NCBI GenBank assembly: GCA_947579605.1
Contig: OX388324.1
Coordinates: forward strand, 19,289,746 to 19,353,745
DNA: 64,000 nt
Source of the DNA: Athripsodes cinereus
Lineage: Eukaryota > Arthropoda > Insecta > Trichoptera > Leptoceridae
Direction of reading: 5' to 3'
Under the pieces are notes generated by a model, which saw only the letters and a program-made list of their open reading frames with translations, was not told the origin of the DNA and made no database searches. Below are positions 34,100-46,135 of this stretch, one piece after another. The translations under genes were made by a program, and so were the position numbers. Position 1 is the stretch's first letter, and the number at the start of each line of letters is the position of its first letter.

Positions 34100-35520
34100 A
34101 ATGAAATTTCGAGGAAGGAAAAAAAGTGTATTAGGATAGGTACATCTTATATTATAGAATGGTCGTTCCATCCTATTTGCCTTCACCAAGAGAGGAACAT
34201 TTTGAGTGTATAAACTAGATGGAAAAAAGAAAAGAAAAGATTAATTATTCGGTTTCGCAATAAAACCAACAAAGTCAGTATGTTATTGTCTATTGTTTTA
34301 ATACATTTGCGTTGAGATACTAAAATAATATATATTACCAAAGTTTGTGAGTTACTTACAAAACTAAGAACCGCACACATATACATACATATTATAAAAC
34401 AACTGAAGTAACATAATTTAATCATATATGTATTTGTGTATCCCTGTATATGTATGTAATATAAATGCGAAGACTCTAGAATCAAAGGATATAAATTCAA
34501 ATTCGTTTATTTCCTCAAATAAGCTTACACAATCAAATACAATTCAAATATCCATAATATGCCAATAAAACTAATTAAACTTTGCCACTTCTTATAGACT
34601 TAAGCCCGTGTCGAGGCTGACAGTACAATCAGTAACATATTATGTGCAAAATACAAATTAAGACATCATTATAAAGAAATTAGATACAACACACCAATGG
34701 ACTATAGAGATCAGAAAACATTTGTGTATAGATCAGTAGCAGTATTATGTATATAGAGAAATAAAAACTTGTTGGAGGATAGAAACCTAATAAATCATAA
34801 GCATATTTTGTTATTTCAGCAATTTTATTCTTTAAAATACAAATACTTTTTTCCGAACAAAAGACACAAAATATACAAAAACAAAATTCTTTCATCAGGT
34901 TAAAAGGTTATCTTTCAGAGATTTTAAACTATTATTTTTTTTTATACATATTTTAATAAAACGATTATTAAATGAAATGGTAAAATGCTAGAAGACGGGC
35001 TTATTGGTCAAACAATCTCTTCCAGCTAACCCTTAGAAATAAAGACATAAGTAAAATACAAATTATATAAAAGAAATGTACCTAAATACTATAAAGACAG
35101 AGATCAATAATTGAATTTTGGGCTTAACAGCTTTTGAATCTCAAGTGTTCTAGTATCTACTTAATAACTAGATGCCTATATTATTTCCAGTAAGTAGTTA
35201 TAATAATAATAGTAATAGTAATTTGCAAACTTTGACATTGGTACATAGTGTGTTATGAATGATGAGCTTTGCTATCAAAGCTCGTTTGACCTAAACTTAA
35301 TAATTATTTGGTTTAAAACATAAACATTAAATACCTAGTGAAAAATATTATTATGATTTGTAGGTATATATTATTTGTAACTGAAGAAATTGAAAGTAGA
35401 GTTTCTTATTCTGTAATTTTTTTTAGACATATTCGAAAGCTTAAACAAACGCGAGAGAGACGTCTCTCGCGTTTTTAAGTATTTTAAATTTTTCAGGCAT
35501 TTGACTGCATCGATGGTCAT
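34100..35520. other. AT-rich DNA with possible LINE tail
   Basis: TTTATTTCCTCAAATAAGCT at about 34506 and GGCTTATTGGTC near 34998 suggest old LINE 3' ends, unplaced. A 12 bp perfect hairpin AAACGCGAGAGA / TCTCTCGCGTTT lies at 35449-35476. No gene. Confidence 0.35.
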
Positions 35521-35531
35521 ATTATGTAGAT

Positions 35532-35896
35532 CATGGGTGGCCAACCTTTTCAATAGCCTGGCCAAATTTCAGAATAAGATTTCCTACCGGGCCAAATTTC
35601 AATGCACAACAATAATATACTCCATAATTATATGGAACATGTGATAATTTTACTTCACCTTAAAATTTCTACCCCCCCCCCGTCGCCAAATTTCCAAAAT
35701 GGTATAGGAATTTGAATTGTTTCGAAATTTTCCGGCTTTCTTTAAGAATATTTTCCCAAAATACATCTTTCAAAAAAGTAATGCGTACCTACTTGTACCG
35801 ACTATTATTTAGAAAAATGTGCAGATGCTTCGCGGGCCGCACGTAGACACCCAACGGGCCACATGTGGCCCGCGGGCCGCGGGTTGGCCACCCTTG
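35532..35896. mobile_element. Non-autonomous hAT MITE, GGGTGGCCAACC ends
   Basis: Terminal inverted repeats CATGGGTGGCCAACC and CAAGGGTGGCCAACC (one difference in 15) lie between perfect 8 bp duplications ATGTAGAT (35524-35531 and 35897-35904). The right part carries GCGGGCCGC repeats. A C10 run occurs near 35662. It has no transposase. Confidence 0.92.
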
Positions 35897-36354
35897 ATGT
35901 AGATCTTTCCGACTAAACTCCCCTTTTTTCAACTATCCCCTAGATATACAAGACAAAATATTTAATAAGGCATCAATCATATAAATGCTTTTGTCTTATG
36001 TACGTACGTATCCAGTTGGACAGTTCTAAATCATTCATTTCATAATAACCGAAATTTAATAAAAAATTCATAATAAAAGTGGATGGTGTGTGTTTTTTTT
36101 TTAATTTTAGTAAAACGAAACGCTTGTTTCAGTGAATCCAATGTGGTAATTTTACTACTTGTACAACAAAACAATAAATATAAATTTGTATCTGTATGTT
36201 TTTTCTTATAAACAAAGCTTCGACTTTCATGTACAAAAGTATTTGTCATTCGTTTCATAACTAATGTTTCTTTTAAAATAATGGACAAGAAAAGTAACCT
36301 CTGCCAATTAAAACAATGATTCGCCAATCGTATCATTATTCGTATAATCGGATA

Positions 36355-36545
36355 TTTTTTTTATACACGGCGGCTGAATTGCCATCCACACTTCTCAGCA
36401 TTATACAACCAGAGAAGTATCCATAATATGATCAGTCATGGTCACATAAAAACTTAACAGTCTAATGCCGGGAAAAATTCACCTATCCAGATATACAGGA
36501 TATCAAAGGATTAGGCTCAGAACGCGGGTTCAAAATACCAGCATT
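36355..36545 (-). mobile_element. R4/R2-type LINE 3' UTR (copy 2)
   Basis: Nearly the same sequence as 50397-50577: GGCGGCTGAATTGCCATCCA, CTCAGCATTATACAACCAGA and TAATGCCGGGAAAAATTCAC on the plus strand, ending in the last codons of the ORF at the CCAGCATT end. The minus-strand A-rich terminus is at about 36355. Only the untranslated tail is present. Confidence 0.7.
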
Positions 36546-36690
36546 ATTAATTATTCATTCATTATTTGCAGTAGGTACATTGATCACAATACTTATAATT
36601 ATATAAAAAAAATCCATTCAAAATAGAAAAAAACAGTAATTTTCGCAAAAGCGTGATCTTTTCCAACTAACCCAAATATTATTGACTAGC
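36545..36690 (-). mobile_element. LINE 3' end (family C, copy 2)
   Basis: GCAGTAGGTACATTGATCAC through GCGTGATCTTTTCCAACTAA matches the copies at 2790-2940 and 43065-43205. It abuts the preceding LINE tail without a gap. Confidence 0.55.
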
Positions 36691-36691
36691 T

Positions 36692-37278
36692 TTAATTACC
36701 CGGCATCGCTCGGGGTTATATACAGACATGAAAAAAGAAACAGTGCATATGCATGAGATAAAACATCATAAACTCAATGTAAAAAAATAGAAAGGTACCT
36801 AGATAGAAAAAAGTGCTAAATACCTCTTTGCAATGAAAAATCTTGATGTTAGATACTCCACATGCCCATATTTGATTCCTACATCGAAAAAAGTACTGAA
36901 AACCTCTTCCCGATGAAAAATTGTTAAGTTAGACATCCCATATTTAGGTAAAAAATAGGAAGGTACCTATATGGGAAAAAGTGTTGAAAATCGCATCTCG
37001 TTGTAAAAACTGGAAGTTTGGCACACGACACGTCCACGTTTAACTAAAAATATGACGGTACTTATGTCAAAAATGTTTAACCCCCCCCCCCCCTCCCCCA
37101 TGTTAAAACATGAAGTTTTACAAACCAAATCCCCATATTATGGTAAAAAGGTACCGAAACCCTAATCAGGTACATACCGAAATTTTATTTTCACTTGCTT
37201 AAAAGTGTGGATGCTTATCGTAGAATTTTATGCTGTTAAATCATTGTTTCAACTATCTCAAAGAACATATTCTACAAT
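36692..37278. other. Low-complexity and unassigned DNA
   Basis: A segment starting TAGCTTTAATTACCCGGCAT holds several approximate repeats of AAAAAGTGCTGAAAACCTCT-like units (about 36780-37070), and a 13-base C run lies at 37081-37093. These are loosely periodic repeats of about 70-80 bases. No gene. Confidence 0.4.
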
Positions 37279-37280
37279 TA

Positions 37281-38312
37281 CAGACGGTGGCCAAATTAAT
37301 ACAATCAAATGAATTTATAGCAGTTTTTAGACTTCGAACGATATAAAATTATATTTTTTTTTAGTTTCCTTAGATCTTTCTAAAATATAATGGTAGATTT
37401 AATATATTTTTGAAAAATAAAATGCATTTACTATGAATATACAACATTTTATTGGTAATAAAAAAGATTTTATGGTAAAATGATCAATATTTTGTAAAAC
37501 TTCCATTAGCTTTAATTACTGCTGATATTCTTCTGGGCATGCTAGATATACAATTGTTTGCGATGTTTTTAATTCTGGTGTGTTGTGCCATGCCTGAATT
37601 ATACTTTCAATATGTTATCTTTTGTTGGTGATGACACCTTTTTTTTGCAATTGCCCTTCTCAGAGCCTCCCAAACGTTTTCAATCGGATGAAGATCCGGC
37701 GAATTTCCCGGCCAGTCTAATACCTTTATTTTTTCTCCTTCTAGAAATTTAGTAACGGATTTCGCCTTGCGGCGAGGTGCAGAATCATGCATAAATATGA
37801 ATTTACTATCTGGAAACCATTCTACCACTTGAGGTTTCAGTCTCCCTTTTAAAACTTCAATGTACTGGTCTTGGCGCATCGTGCCATTCACAATATATAA
37901 CCTTCCCTTACCCTCTCCGCTTATCACTGACCAGATTATTATTGATTGAGGGTGCTTCACACTTTGGACAACACATTCCTCATAAAAATTTTCACCTGGC
38001 CTTCCTCTCACATATTGCGTCTTGTCCTGAAGTGTTTGTATAGAAGGTTCATCAGAAAAACAAACCTGAAAACATGCGATAATTTTTAACTTGTCCATTT
38101 TATTCAAAAAATTTCACAAAAACTTAATTTTCCTTCTAAATACCTTGTTCCAATCGTTTTTCCTTAAAAAGTGTTGCAAATATAACAAAAACCATGAAAA
38201 GTTAAAAAACCATTAAAAAAATACCGATATTAATCGATTTTGCTGTATACAGATAAAAATACAATAATTGTTGCATTTTTTCCAGTGATTGTATTAATTT
38301 GGCCACCGTCTG
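37281..38312 (-). mobile_element. Tc1-type transposon, internally deleted
   Basis: The ends are inverted repeats that match perfectly for 27 bases from CAGACGGTGGCCAAATTAAT. TA flanks both ends (37279-37280 and 38313-38314), the expected Tc1/mariner target duplication. Length 1032 bp. The transposase gene lacks its DNA-binding half, so the copy is non-autonomous but its ends look mobilisable. Confidence 0.92.
37607..38107 (-). pseudogene. Tc1 transposase, catalytic half only
   Basis: The 166-residue frame covers the RNase H-like catalytic domain of a Tc1-type transposase. The three acidic residues are visible: Asp19 in F-S-D-E-P, Asp108 in M-H-D-S-A-P, and Glu143 in P-I-E-N-V-W-E. Exactly 34 residues lie between the second Asp and the Glu, i.e. 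DD34E, typical of Tc1. Other hallmarks are I-I-W-S-V-I-S at about 57-63 and D-W-P-G-N-S-P-D-L at 131-139. The usual protein is about 340 residues; the paired helix-turn-helix DNA-binding region is absent, and a short unrelated leader (about residues 1-14) precedes the catalytic domain. No internal stops remain, which suggests the deletion is fairly young. The start used is the first ATG; another is at residue 4. Confidence 0.88.
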
Positions 38313-38319
38313 TAATAAC

Positions 38320-38716
38320 GCGGTGATTACTTCGAAAGAAAGATGACATAACCGCCATCTTTGTTTCCGTAGAATCGATTCACGTAATACTTTTAGCTAA
38401 ATACGGTAGATGGCATTATCAGATTATAATAAGCATTTATATTTTATCAACTTCAAAAATGTATAATATTTTGTTTTAAAATGTATTAAAAATTTAGAAG
38501 ATGTATTAATAAACTACAAAAATTACTTAAAAGGGAATTTTGAACTGAAAAACAACAAAAGTAAAATCCTAACGCAATTTTTCGAGCTATGATTGTTGTT
38601 TTCACGCAAAGTATTTCGTAATATATGTAAAAATTGATTTAACAAAGAGTTCAATATTTTTTTCTTTACCTGGAAGCATATTTTTACAATTATATAAATT
38701 TATTATTTTATTTTAA
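38320..38716. other. AT-rich DNA, nothing recognised
   Basis: No repeats or coding frames noticed. Confidence 0.4.
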
Positions 38717-38815
38717 CATCTTTTGATTTGCAAATAATATTTTTTTTTTTTTTATTTATTTATACCATCTTTTGATTTGCAAATAATATTTTTTTTTTAT
38801 TTATTTATTTATACC
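38717..38815. repeat. Tandem duplication of about 49 bp with T-rich (TTTA)n
   Basis: ATCTTTTGATTTGCAAATAA followed by a T-run and (TTTA)n occurs twice in a row, the second copy leading straight into family A. The 22 bp repeated part may be a target duplication around a retroposed T/A-rich tail. Confidence 0.7.
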
Positions 38816-38950
38816 ATCACGGCACATCCCACAAGTGGGGTAGCCAGCAGATCAGCTGCATGTAAGAAACATGAAAACTGTCCTCTCCGTGCCAATATAA
38901 AATCAAGACATTCAGGATGGGTGGCAAACCTCATCGCTGATAGTAAGATA
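38813..38950 (-). repeat. Family A repeat
   Basis: One of the cleanest partial copies: CCATCACGGCACATCCCACA, GGGTAGCCAGCAGATCAGCT, TGTCCTCTCCGTGCCAATAT, GACATTCAGGATGGGTGGCA, AACCTCATCGCTGA. It stops there, so it is truncated at its 5' side (minus orientation). Confidence 0.75.
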
Positions 38951-38989
38951 GATAATAATAAATATTTATCACGAAATATACGCTAAAGT

Positions 38990-41300
38990 GGCACGAAACG
39001 AAGATCAAGCTTTTTTCCGTAGACAAAACATGCGATTTCAGTGTAGCCAACATTTAAGACTGGTGGATAGCTATCCACTGGATATACAATTTTTATTTAT
39101 CTATTATGTAAAAACTTTAAACTTTGTACTCCAAAGTCCATACTTACAATAATGTCAAAACCTAATATTTTTCATCGAAAGTGAACACGTCTGTTCACAC
39201 TTGTTTATCCTATGCTTTCACTGCCATGTCAACACTCTCAGTCATGTTGTATGTAGTTTGACGTATTTTCGTACAAAAATAATTAATCAAAATCAAGAAT
39301 GAAAAATAACATTTAAAATAAATTAATGTAGCTCTCGACTGCATAATAATTTTTTACGTGATTCTGATATTCAATACAAATTCATAGAGAATAAAACAAA
39401 TAAGAATAGAAAACTTGTTTATGGTCGTTTCAGTGAAAGGACCTTTCATCAAATTATTATGATGAGTGGTAATCTCTGTGATGAAACGCCCGTTCACACC
39501 TATTCATCTTGGAGGATCATCCGAAGTGATCAGTGAAAAAATGTGAACGACCCTTTAGAAACAATCGGTCCATAATATTGAATTTCTACTTGGAAATTTA
39601 AGATATTCCCCATCTGTTCATGTTTGTGCGACATTTATCAAACTCGTTATAAAGATCAACGGTTTTTGATTTTGCAGAATCCATACAACTATTATTATGA
39701 TTGCTAAAAGTAGCGGGTATTATAAAAACCGTTATCGGTATTGAAATATCGCACCGACGTCATTATTCTGGCAACATCTATCTAAATTACAATTTGACAT
39801 TGACATAATAATATGACAGATAATTTATTGATATAAATTATGAAGACGCATTCGAAATTTGAAATTAAAATGTGAAAAATTTAACTGAAAATCCGTGTAA
39901 CACAAAAATATTCAACGATAATAATAATGCTTATGTTGTGGTCATTGATTTTGTTTGGAAACTAATAATGTACAGAAATGCCATGATGAAAATATTATGT
40001 ATGTATGTATCCTAAAAATGGACTATTATAGTATGTATTTTTATAATAATTCACTTTCTTTTTAGATATTTTCATATGTTTTCAGAGACATATGTTTGAG
40101 AAATTAAAAAATTCTTAATTAAGCAAATTAAAGAATATATTATGGAAAGATTATAGAAAGTCTAAAACATATAATGTCAAGAACCTACCTAGGTACCTTC
40201 ATATTGTCCTATGAGTAAGTACAGAAGTATGATGATAAAATCTCAGATAATTGAAAAGGATTCATTTCACGGCTTTATATATTAATGAGTTTCCCATGTT
40301 TTGGTATTACAGATGATGTATAAAAATACACCCAGAATATTCAGCAATAAAATAAGAACACACACAAAGAGCATTGTTATAGATTTGTATGTTTTTGTTT
40401 TTGTATCTTATGTTTATCAGACTTCGACAAAAGAACACTGAAAGCAATATACAGCTTCACTAAAAATGATAAAATATATGTTACAAATGTTTATGTGTCG
40501 ATTGCCGGTGTTATTATTATTATGATTTTAGAAGAGATTTAAAATATCATGCTTCTTAATACTTTTAACTTTCTTGTCATAAATTTTTCAAAATTAACAA
40601 TTACTTTTAAATTTTATTATTCTTGTTAATTAAGATATTTAACAAACTGCATGACATCTATTATCGTAGAGACTATAAAGAACATACATATCACAATCAA
40701 ACAAACAATTTGCAACAACTAAAATATATATTTGTGTGCATTCTGTGTTTGTCATGTCGGCCATTATGAAATTAGCCCAAGATGTCAAAAATATGCAATT
40801 TTAACTCGCATAATTCAGGAGTTTTTATCATAACCAAACACAATAATTTATAACCAAAATAATCCCCAAATGTTTAGTTTCAGTACTGATGTATTTCTCG
40901 TTACATCCATTGTGAAATTAATTCAATACACTGAAAAATGTTCGACCATGAATATTGCTACTTACAAAAACTTTCATAGTTTTTCATACATTTGGTTGCC
41001 AATTTTGTGACATAAATTGTAATATCTTTATCAATATATAAGGTATTTAAAATGTTTTTGGCCTTGAACGTGCCCAGGAGATGAGACCTCGTATAGAGTG
41101 TATTATTTTACTTCTGTCTTTCTTTATTTCAGAGTCCATTGAGGACATACGTACATACATACATACATACATACATACGAACGCATTAGAATATTTATGT
41201 GTGGATTAGCAAACTGAATTTCTGGTTCATTAATTTATATTTTATAAATTTGAACATTGTATTGCATTAGCGGAATTACTGAAAATCACGTTTATATATG
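38990..41300. other. AT-rich intergenic DNA with (ACAT)n
   Basis: A (CATA)n microsatellite of about eight units lies at 41150-41180. Otherwise no coding frame, terminal repeat or dispersed-repeat match was seen. Confidence 0.4.
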
Positions 41301-41309
41301 AACAAGATA

Positions 41310-41410
41310 GCAAAAACTTTTATTTTTAAACATACATCCACGGCGTGAGCCTTTTACATGTTAAAATATAAAACAAAAACAAAACATAATTCTCATTTAC
41401 AACACAGTTG
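41310..41410 (-). mobile_element. LINE 3' end related to the 51.4-55.7 kb element
   Basis: On the minus strand: TTTAACATGTAAAAGGCTCA, then the GCCGTGGATGT hairpin partner and an A-rich tail. This parallels GAACATGTAAAAGGCTTGCG and GCCGTATGTGAATAAATAAA at the end of the full LINE. The element may extend further toward 41600. Confidence 0.6.
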
Positions 41411-41637
41411 GAACAGAACAACAACTGGCGAAGAATAAATACAATTGGAAATCAAACTATAACAATCATAAAATAAGTCGAAACAAAATAATTAGAAAAG
41501 TCATGAAAAATCAAAACATTGTGGTGAGAGTGTAAATGTCAACAAAGGTTTGGTAAATGTCAAGAACAATATTATCGTAATACAGTAAGGAGATTTCAAG
41601 TAGATAGAGGAAAATTATTAATATATATGAATTGTAA

Positions 41638-41936
41638 ATAAGTTAAGATGGTTTGGGCACGTGGAAAGAATGAATGAGGACAGAATGACTAAGAAGATAT
41701 ATTTGTCTGAGAGGAATGGTGCTCGGAGACGTGGACGTCCGAGGATTAAATGGCAAGATCATTTAAATCAAATCCTACAGGAAGGTCACGTGTTGAGCAC
41801 ATTGAACAGGAGAGCATGCATGAGGAATTGTATTACAGTGACGGAAGCGAAAGATGTATGCAAAGATAGAAGGAAGTGGCGCTCGATCCTTTCTGCCTAC
41901 CCCGCGAGGGAAGCGGCGTGATGGTATGTATGTATG
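41638..41936 (+). mobile_element. 5'-truncated RTE-type LINE with target duplication
   Basis: The insertion is flanked by 14 bp direct repeats TATATGAATTGTAA (41624-41637 and 41937-41950). The frame is open throughout: K-L-R-W-F-G-H-V-E-R-M, then R-R-R-G-R-P-R-I-K-W-Q-D, and the end S-I-L-S-A-Y-P-A-R-E-A-A before TGA. This is the C-terminus of an RTE-clade LINE polyprotein. The tail is (GTAT)n. Being open with an intact duplication, it is a young truncated copy. It has no function of its own. Confidence 0.88.
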
Positions 41937-41954
41937 TATATGAATTGTAATAGA

Positions 41955-42685
41955 TAATTGAAATGTCAAAAAAATTAATAATTAATACAGCAAGATGTCA
42001 GAAATTAAATAGGTAGGTATATATCAATTATATAATAAATTGTCACTAATAGATGACGGAATAATAATACAAAAATTCAAATTAATAGCCAAACATACTT
42101 CGAAATGCCCATTGTTAATTTATACATTATGTATTAAAAATAAAATTAAGTTTATACATTAAAAATAAAATTAAGTCTAAAGTATTGTATACTTTGTGCA
42201 CCGCATAGGTATGTAAATATTGAAAGTACCTACCTTTATCATACATATTATAATACGTACCTACCTATTATTTTAGCATAACAACAAATTGTTTTTCTAT
42301 GTTCTTTATTTAAAATTCATTCAAATACTAACAAGAATAATTATCATTAAGACACAGTACCTAAGATAGAAAGAAATAGAAATACAAATGACAACTTATC
42401 TCTCTCCCTTTCTCTCTTTCTGGTTCACAATGTAATACTTTACGTACTATTTCAATTATTAGTATTAAATGCCGTTTACAATACATCTGCTAGTTTTCAG
42501 AATATAAAGTTAAATGTAGTCTAGAAACTAGAAAGTATGTACTAACGTAGAACCTACATACTTATTGTTATACTCAACCGGCTAATTATGCAGTAGGGTA
42601 TTGTCGTGAGGACGACCACGTTGTGACTTAGAGAAATCAATGAAATTTAAATATGTTGGTTTATCTATCCACTACACATATTACT
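41955..42685. other. AT-rich DNA, nothing recognised
   Basis: A short direct repeat TTATACATTA...AAAAATAAAATTAAGT occurs twice at about 42120-42175. No gene. Confidence 0.4.
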
Positions 42686-42687
42686 AT

Positions 42688-42912
42688 CCCACCTCGGCAT
42701 AACCCACAAGTTGGGTAGCCAGCGGACCAACCGCATGCAATAATCATGCAAGCTGCCAATAAAAAATAAGACTCTCAGGTTGGGTTGCAAAGCTCATCAC
42801 TAAATTTCAAGTGTAAAATATCTTTGTTTTTCCGAACACCTATCTTATACAGTACACTCGAAAACTTACGGGAAAGAGTGGGAGACCAATTCTTTTCCGG
42901 GCGCTCCACGGT
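42688..42912 (-). repeat. Family A repeat, near complete
   Basis: Carries the whole series: CCCACAAGTTGGGTAGCCAG, GGTTGGGTTGCAAAGCTCAT, CCGAACACCTATCTTATACA, CACTCGAAAACTTACGGGAA, GAGTGGGAGACCAATTCTTT, and the far end CCGGGCGCTCCACGG. One internal block (the CTCTCCGTG part) is deleted. Confidence 0.75.
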
Positions 42913-43064
42913 AGGTACATATATCTCTGCAGCATATTATATGCAGGCTGTGATACTGTAAATTTATGTATCCAATAAACATTGTATTTTTTTGAAAATA
43001 TCAGTAATTTGGTATACAAGTAGGTAGGTAACTTTATTTTATCAAAGACTAAAATTATTTCATG

Positions 43065-43205
43065 AATTTATTTAGTATCATTTTTTACTGTAGGTACATT
43101 GATAACAAACAATTTCACAAGAGGTAAACATTGAAGTAAGATACAATCAATATACAGAGGGCGAGTATATCGCAAAGGCGCGATCTCTTCCAAATAACCC
43201 AAAAT
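43065..43205 (-). mobile_element. LINE 3' end (family C, copy 3)
   Basis: CTGTAGGTACATTGATAACA ... GGCGCGATCTCTTCCAAATA; the closest of the three copies to a common pattern. Confidence 0.55.
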
Positions 43206-43527
43206 TTTCATGTGTTTTCAATATTATGAAATATTTTTTAGTCTATGATAATTCCTTCAATTGTAGAATTAAAATGGGGACAATTAGGACAATGAAAGAT
43301 ATAAGGCATAGTCATTTTGTGTTAAGTACTGTTCTATTGTCTATTTATATATAGATAATTATAATATGTGTTGTCTCGCTGTATTGTGAAATGAATTTTG
43401 CTTTACAACAATTTTACACTGAGAACACTAACAAGGCAATAATGGGATGTCATCGCAGCTGGATGTAAAGGGATGACTCGTTACGAATGATGAGTGGAAA
43501 ATGTTGATTTTGTCTATAATCACTACA

Positions 43528-43720
43528 GCATCATATTATTTCCCACAAATGGGAGAGCCAATTAACTTATTGCACGTAATAAGCATACAGGTTGTAATCT
43601 CTGTGCGTAAAAAAATAGACATTCCAACATTTTAAGATTTCTGTTACTCCTACTACTATACTCGAAAACTTACCGAGAAGAGTGGGAGACCAATTATCTT
43701 TGCCGGGTGCTCCATGGGAT
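43528..43720 (-). repeat. Family A repeat (left of an inverted pair)
   Basis: TTTCCCACAAATGGGAGAGC, then ACTCGAAAACTTACCGAGAA, GAGTGGGAGACCAATTATCT and CCGGGTGCTCCATGG. Faces the copy at 43862-44108. Confidence 0.65.
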
Positions 43721-43861
43721 TTTCAGATTAATGGTACGAAACTGTTTCTACAGTATTTTTATTTTATTTTGTGAGTGGTACCTATTAATATTATTTATAC
43801 GAGTATTTGATTTTGTGATTACTAAATTTCGATTCCAAAGTGAAGCAATGTTATATTCCTT

Positions 43862-44108
43862 ATGGTATCAACCATTTCTCCCCCATGGAGTTCCCGGTAA
43901 AGAAAAACTCCTCCACTTTATCTGTAAGTTTTTGGGTATCCTGTAAGTAGGCAGGAATTCGTAAGACATTTAACAACTTCAGTTTAGCGAGAGGATATTC
44001 TCCCCATCCTAAATGTCTTATCTTTTATTGGCACGAAAAGAAAACACGCATGTTTATTACAAGCAGTTAGTCCGCTGGCTACCCCACTTGTAGCAAATGC
44101 CGTGATTA
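43862..44108 (+). repeat. Family A repeat (right of an inverted pair)
   Basis: CCATGGAGTTCCCGGTAAAG, GTAAGTTTTTGGGTATCCTG, CCCATCCTAAATGTCTTATC, GTCCGCTGGCTACCCCACTT and the end ATGCCGTGATT, in the order expected for the plus orientation. Confidence 0.7.
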
Positions 44109-44109
44109 T

Positions 44110-46005
44110 TGTACATATATGTATAAATGTCTGTATGTGTGTATATCTATATCTGCCTACATGTTGAAATGAAGGTGGCAATGTAAGTAATTTAGAGAGC
44201 TCTTAATTAGTTGCAATAAAATGGTTACAACTTCTACTGATACTTTAGCTATAAGGCATGTAGATATTACTTATACTAGAGAACAACTGGTAAATACAGT
44301 AGAATACAATACAAGTAAAGGTGGTAAATGTATGTATTGTCATATAAACTATGGTGGTGAGGGAAATGGGGAGAGTTGTGTCATTGCTTATGAATGGAAT
44401 GTAATATTAATAAAAATAAAATTTCATTAAAAGCTTAAGTAAGTTTATCAGTTTTTTTTAATGTAGTGAGTTTTATAATGATGATAATGGATGATTTCTT
44501 CAGCGCCGTTTAAGGGAGAATCCATCTCAAGGGGGCGGTTAGCTCTGCTGGAAGATCGATGTATTCAGTTTGCTCTTGAATGATAACGTCTTTGTGCGTG
44601 TTATGCGTGATACGTACATTGATATACACATTCATAAAAAAAATATTCATTAGCGACACTCGCGTTCTGTAGTTTTATTGTCCTTTTCATCCTCTATATG
44701 TAGTGTGTAGGCGATGTTGTGTTGCCGTCTCTGTTACGCATTGCAGGACATTAGGTTTAAACTAGACCGTAATTCTCAGAAACGGTCGGTCACCACAATA
44801 ATTTATGTTTGAATAACTATAATGAAGCGGTGAGTGTAGCACAAAATAGATCAATTTATGAAGTTGTCGATTTTAAAATATAATAAACTTTAAAACGAAA
44901 TATGACCAGAACTAGGAAATTATTCACTTTAGTAATGCATAAATACTGCGCGATATTACTTTGTTCTCACACACACAAAAACTGAAAATTATAGAATTAA
45001 TATGAATGGTTAAAAGGAGTATTTATTCAAGAGCTATGGTGACTCGTGGCGGCAGCTGTAACAGCGCCAGCACACATAATGACAATGTAAAAAATATACG
45101 ACAGTATTTAATGTAGGTAGGGCGCTATTTAGCGGTAATTTTAAGTCTACACACCTTCATAAGTATTTTTTTTTCGATATTATTGGTATATTATTACAGA
45201 GTCGAAAGAAATGTAGGTTACCTATATTTAATTTCACTAAGAATTTTTGGAGGAAAGCACTTCAAGCAAACCTTGAGCTTTTCGTTGTAAAGAACTTACA
45301 TTACGCGAATAGGTGACGTTTTTAAACTGTCATTTTTAAAACATCCATGAATGAGGGTGGGTACGAGTATTACCCTTTTTTGTGTTTAAAAAATAGACGA
45401 GAATTATTAAATTTCATCAATTTGTATGTATGTTAGGTACAAAAAAAGGTAAAGTGTGCATTCTAAATACCTTAGTGAGTCAATAAAATTATACACTTTT
45501 TAAATTGGTACAAGTTACTCTGTTCTACCCTATTCACTTTAAACTTTTAACCCAAAACCCAAAACTTTGAGAAAGGCGGAGCACTTTAGTTGCATTTACC
45601 TACAAAATATTATTTAAATGTAGACTGTTAGGTCACTACACATATTATATAGATACATAGATACAACCAACAAGTCGTATATAGGTATCACTACTTATAC
45701 TAGGAACAAGTCGTATTACTAAGGTCGTATCTCTGCCATTACTACATAGTGCTAATAATAATAAAATTAATTTTGCAAGCTTGTCCCTGTTTAGAAACAG
45801 AGTAAGTAAGTATCTGCATATTGTGTCTGTTAGAACAATGTAGACACAATACATACTTTGTCGCAGTACATACATATAAACATGAAAGAGTTTCAGAATT
45901 TTGGAAGTAGTCGATAGGGATTGTAAAGTTGTCCGAACATATATATAATCCTGCTTCTAAATCTAAATGGACTTTATTTACCTATCTGTTTACACTATCA
46001 TATCA
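44110..46005. other. Intergenic DNA, nothing assigned
   Basis: A 69-codon plus-strand frame at 44221-44430 and GC-richer patches at about 44500-44620 and 45030-45120 match no known family. No repeats in common with the rest of the window were noticed. Confidence 0.4.
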
Positions 46006-46009
46006 TTTC

Positions 46010-46135
46010 TCGTAAGATGAGTAGCAAAATTATTATCATTACATTTGGCTATTCTTCTTTATGCCGAAAAATATCAACTTCTAGGATGGGTGACACGCTC
46101 GACCGCTGAGTATAAAAAGGTTACATGTAATACAA
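46010..46135 (-). repeat. Family A fragment, decayed
   Basis: ACTTCTAGGATGGGTGACAC followed by CTCGACCGCTGAGTA corresponds to the GGATGGGTGGCAAACCTCATCGCTGA block. Confidence 0.45.

Noticed and set aside
35449..35476. GC-rich hairpin followed by T-run, resembling a bacterial terminator
   Set aside because: The window is eukaryotic and there is no gene upstream; it is probably a coincidental palindrome.
37081..37098. C-run considered as a G-quadruplex or regulatory element
   Set aside because: A single homopolymer without the four-run pattern; read as simple sequence.
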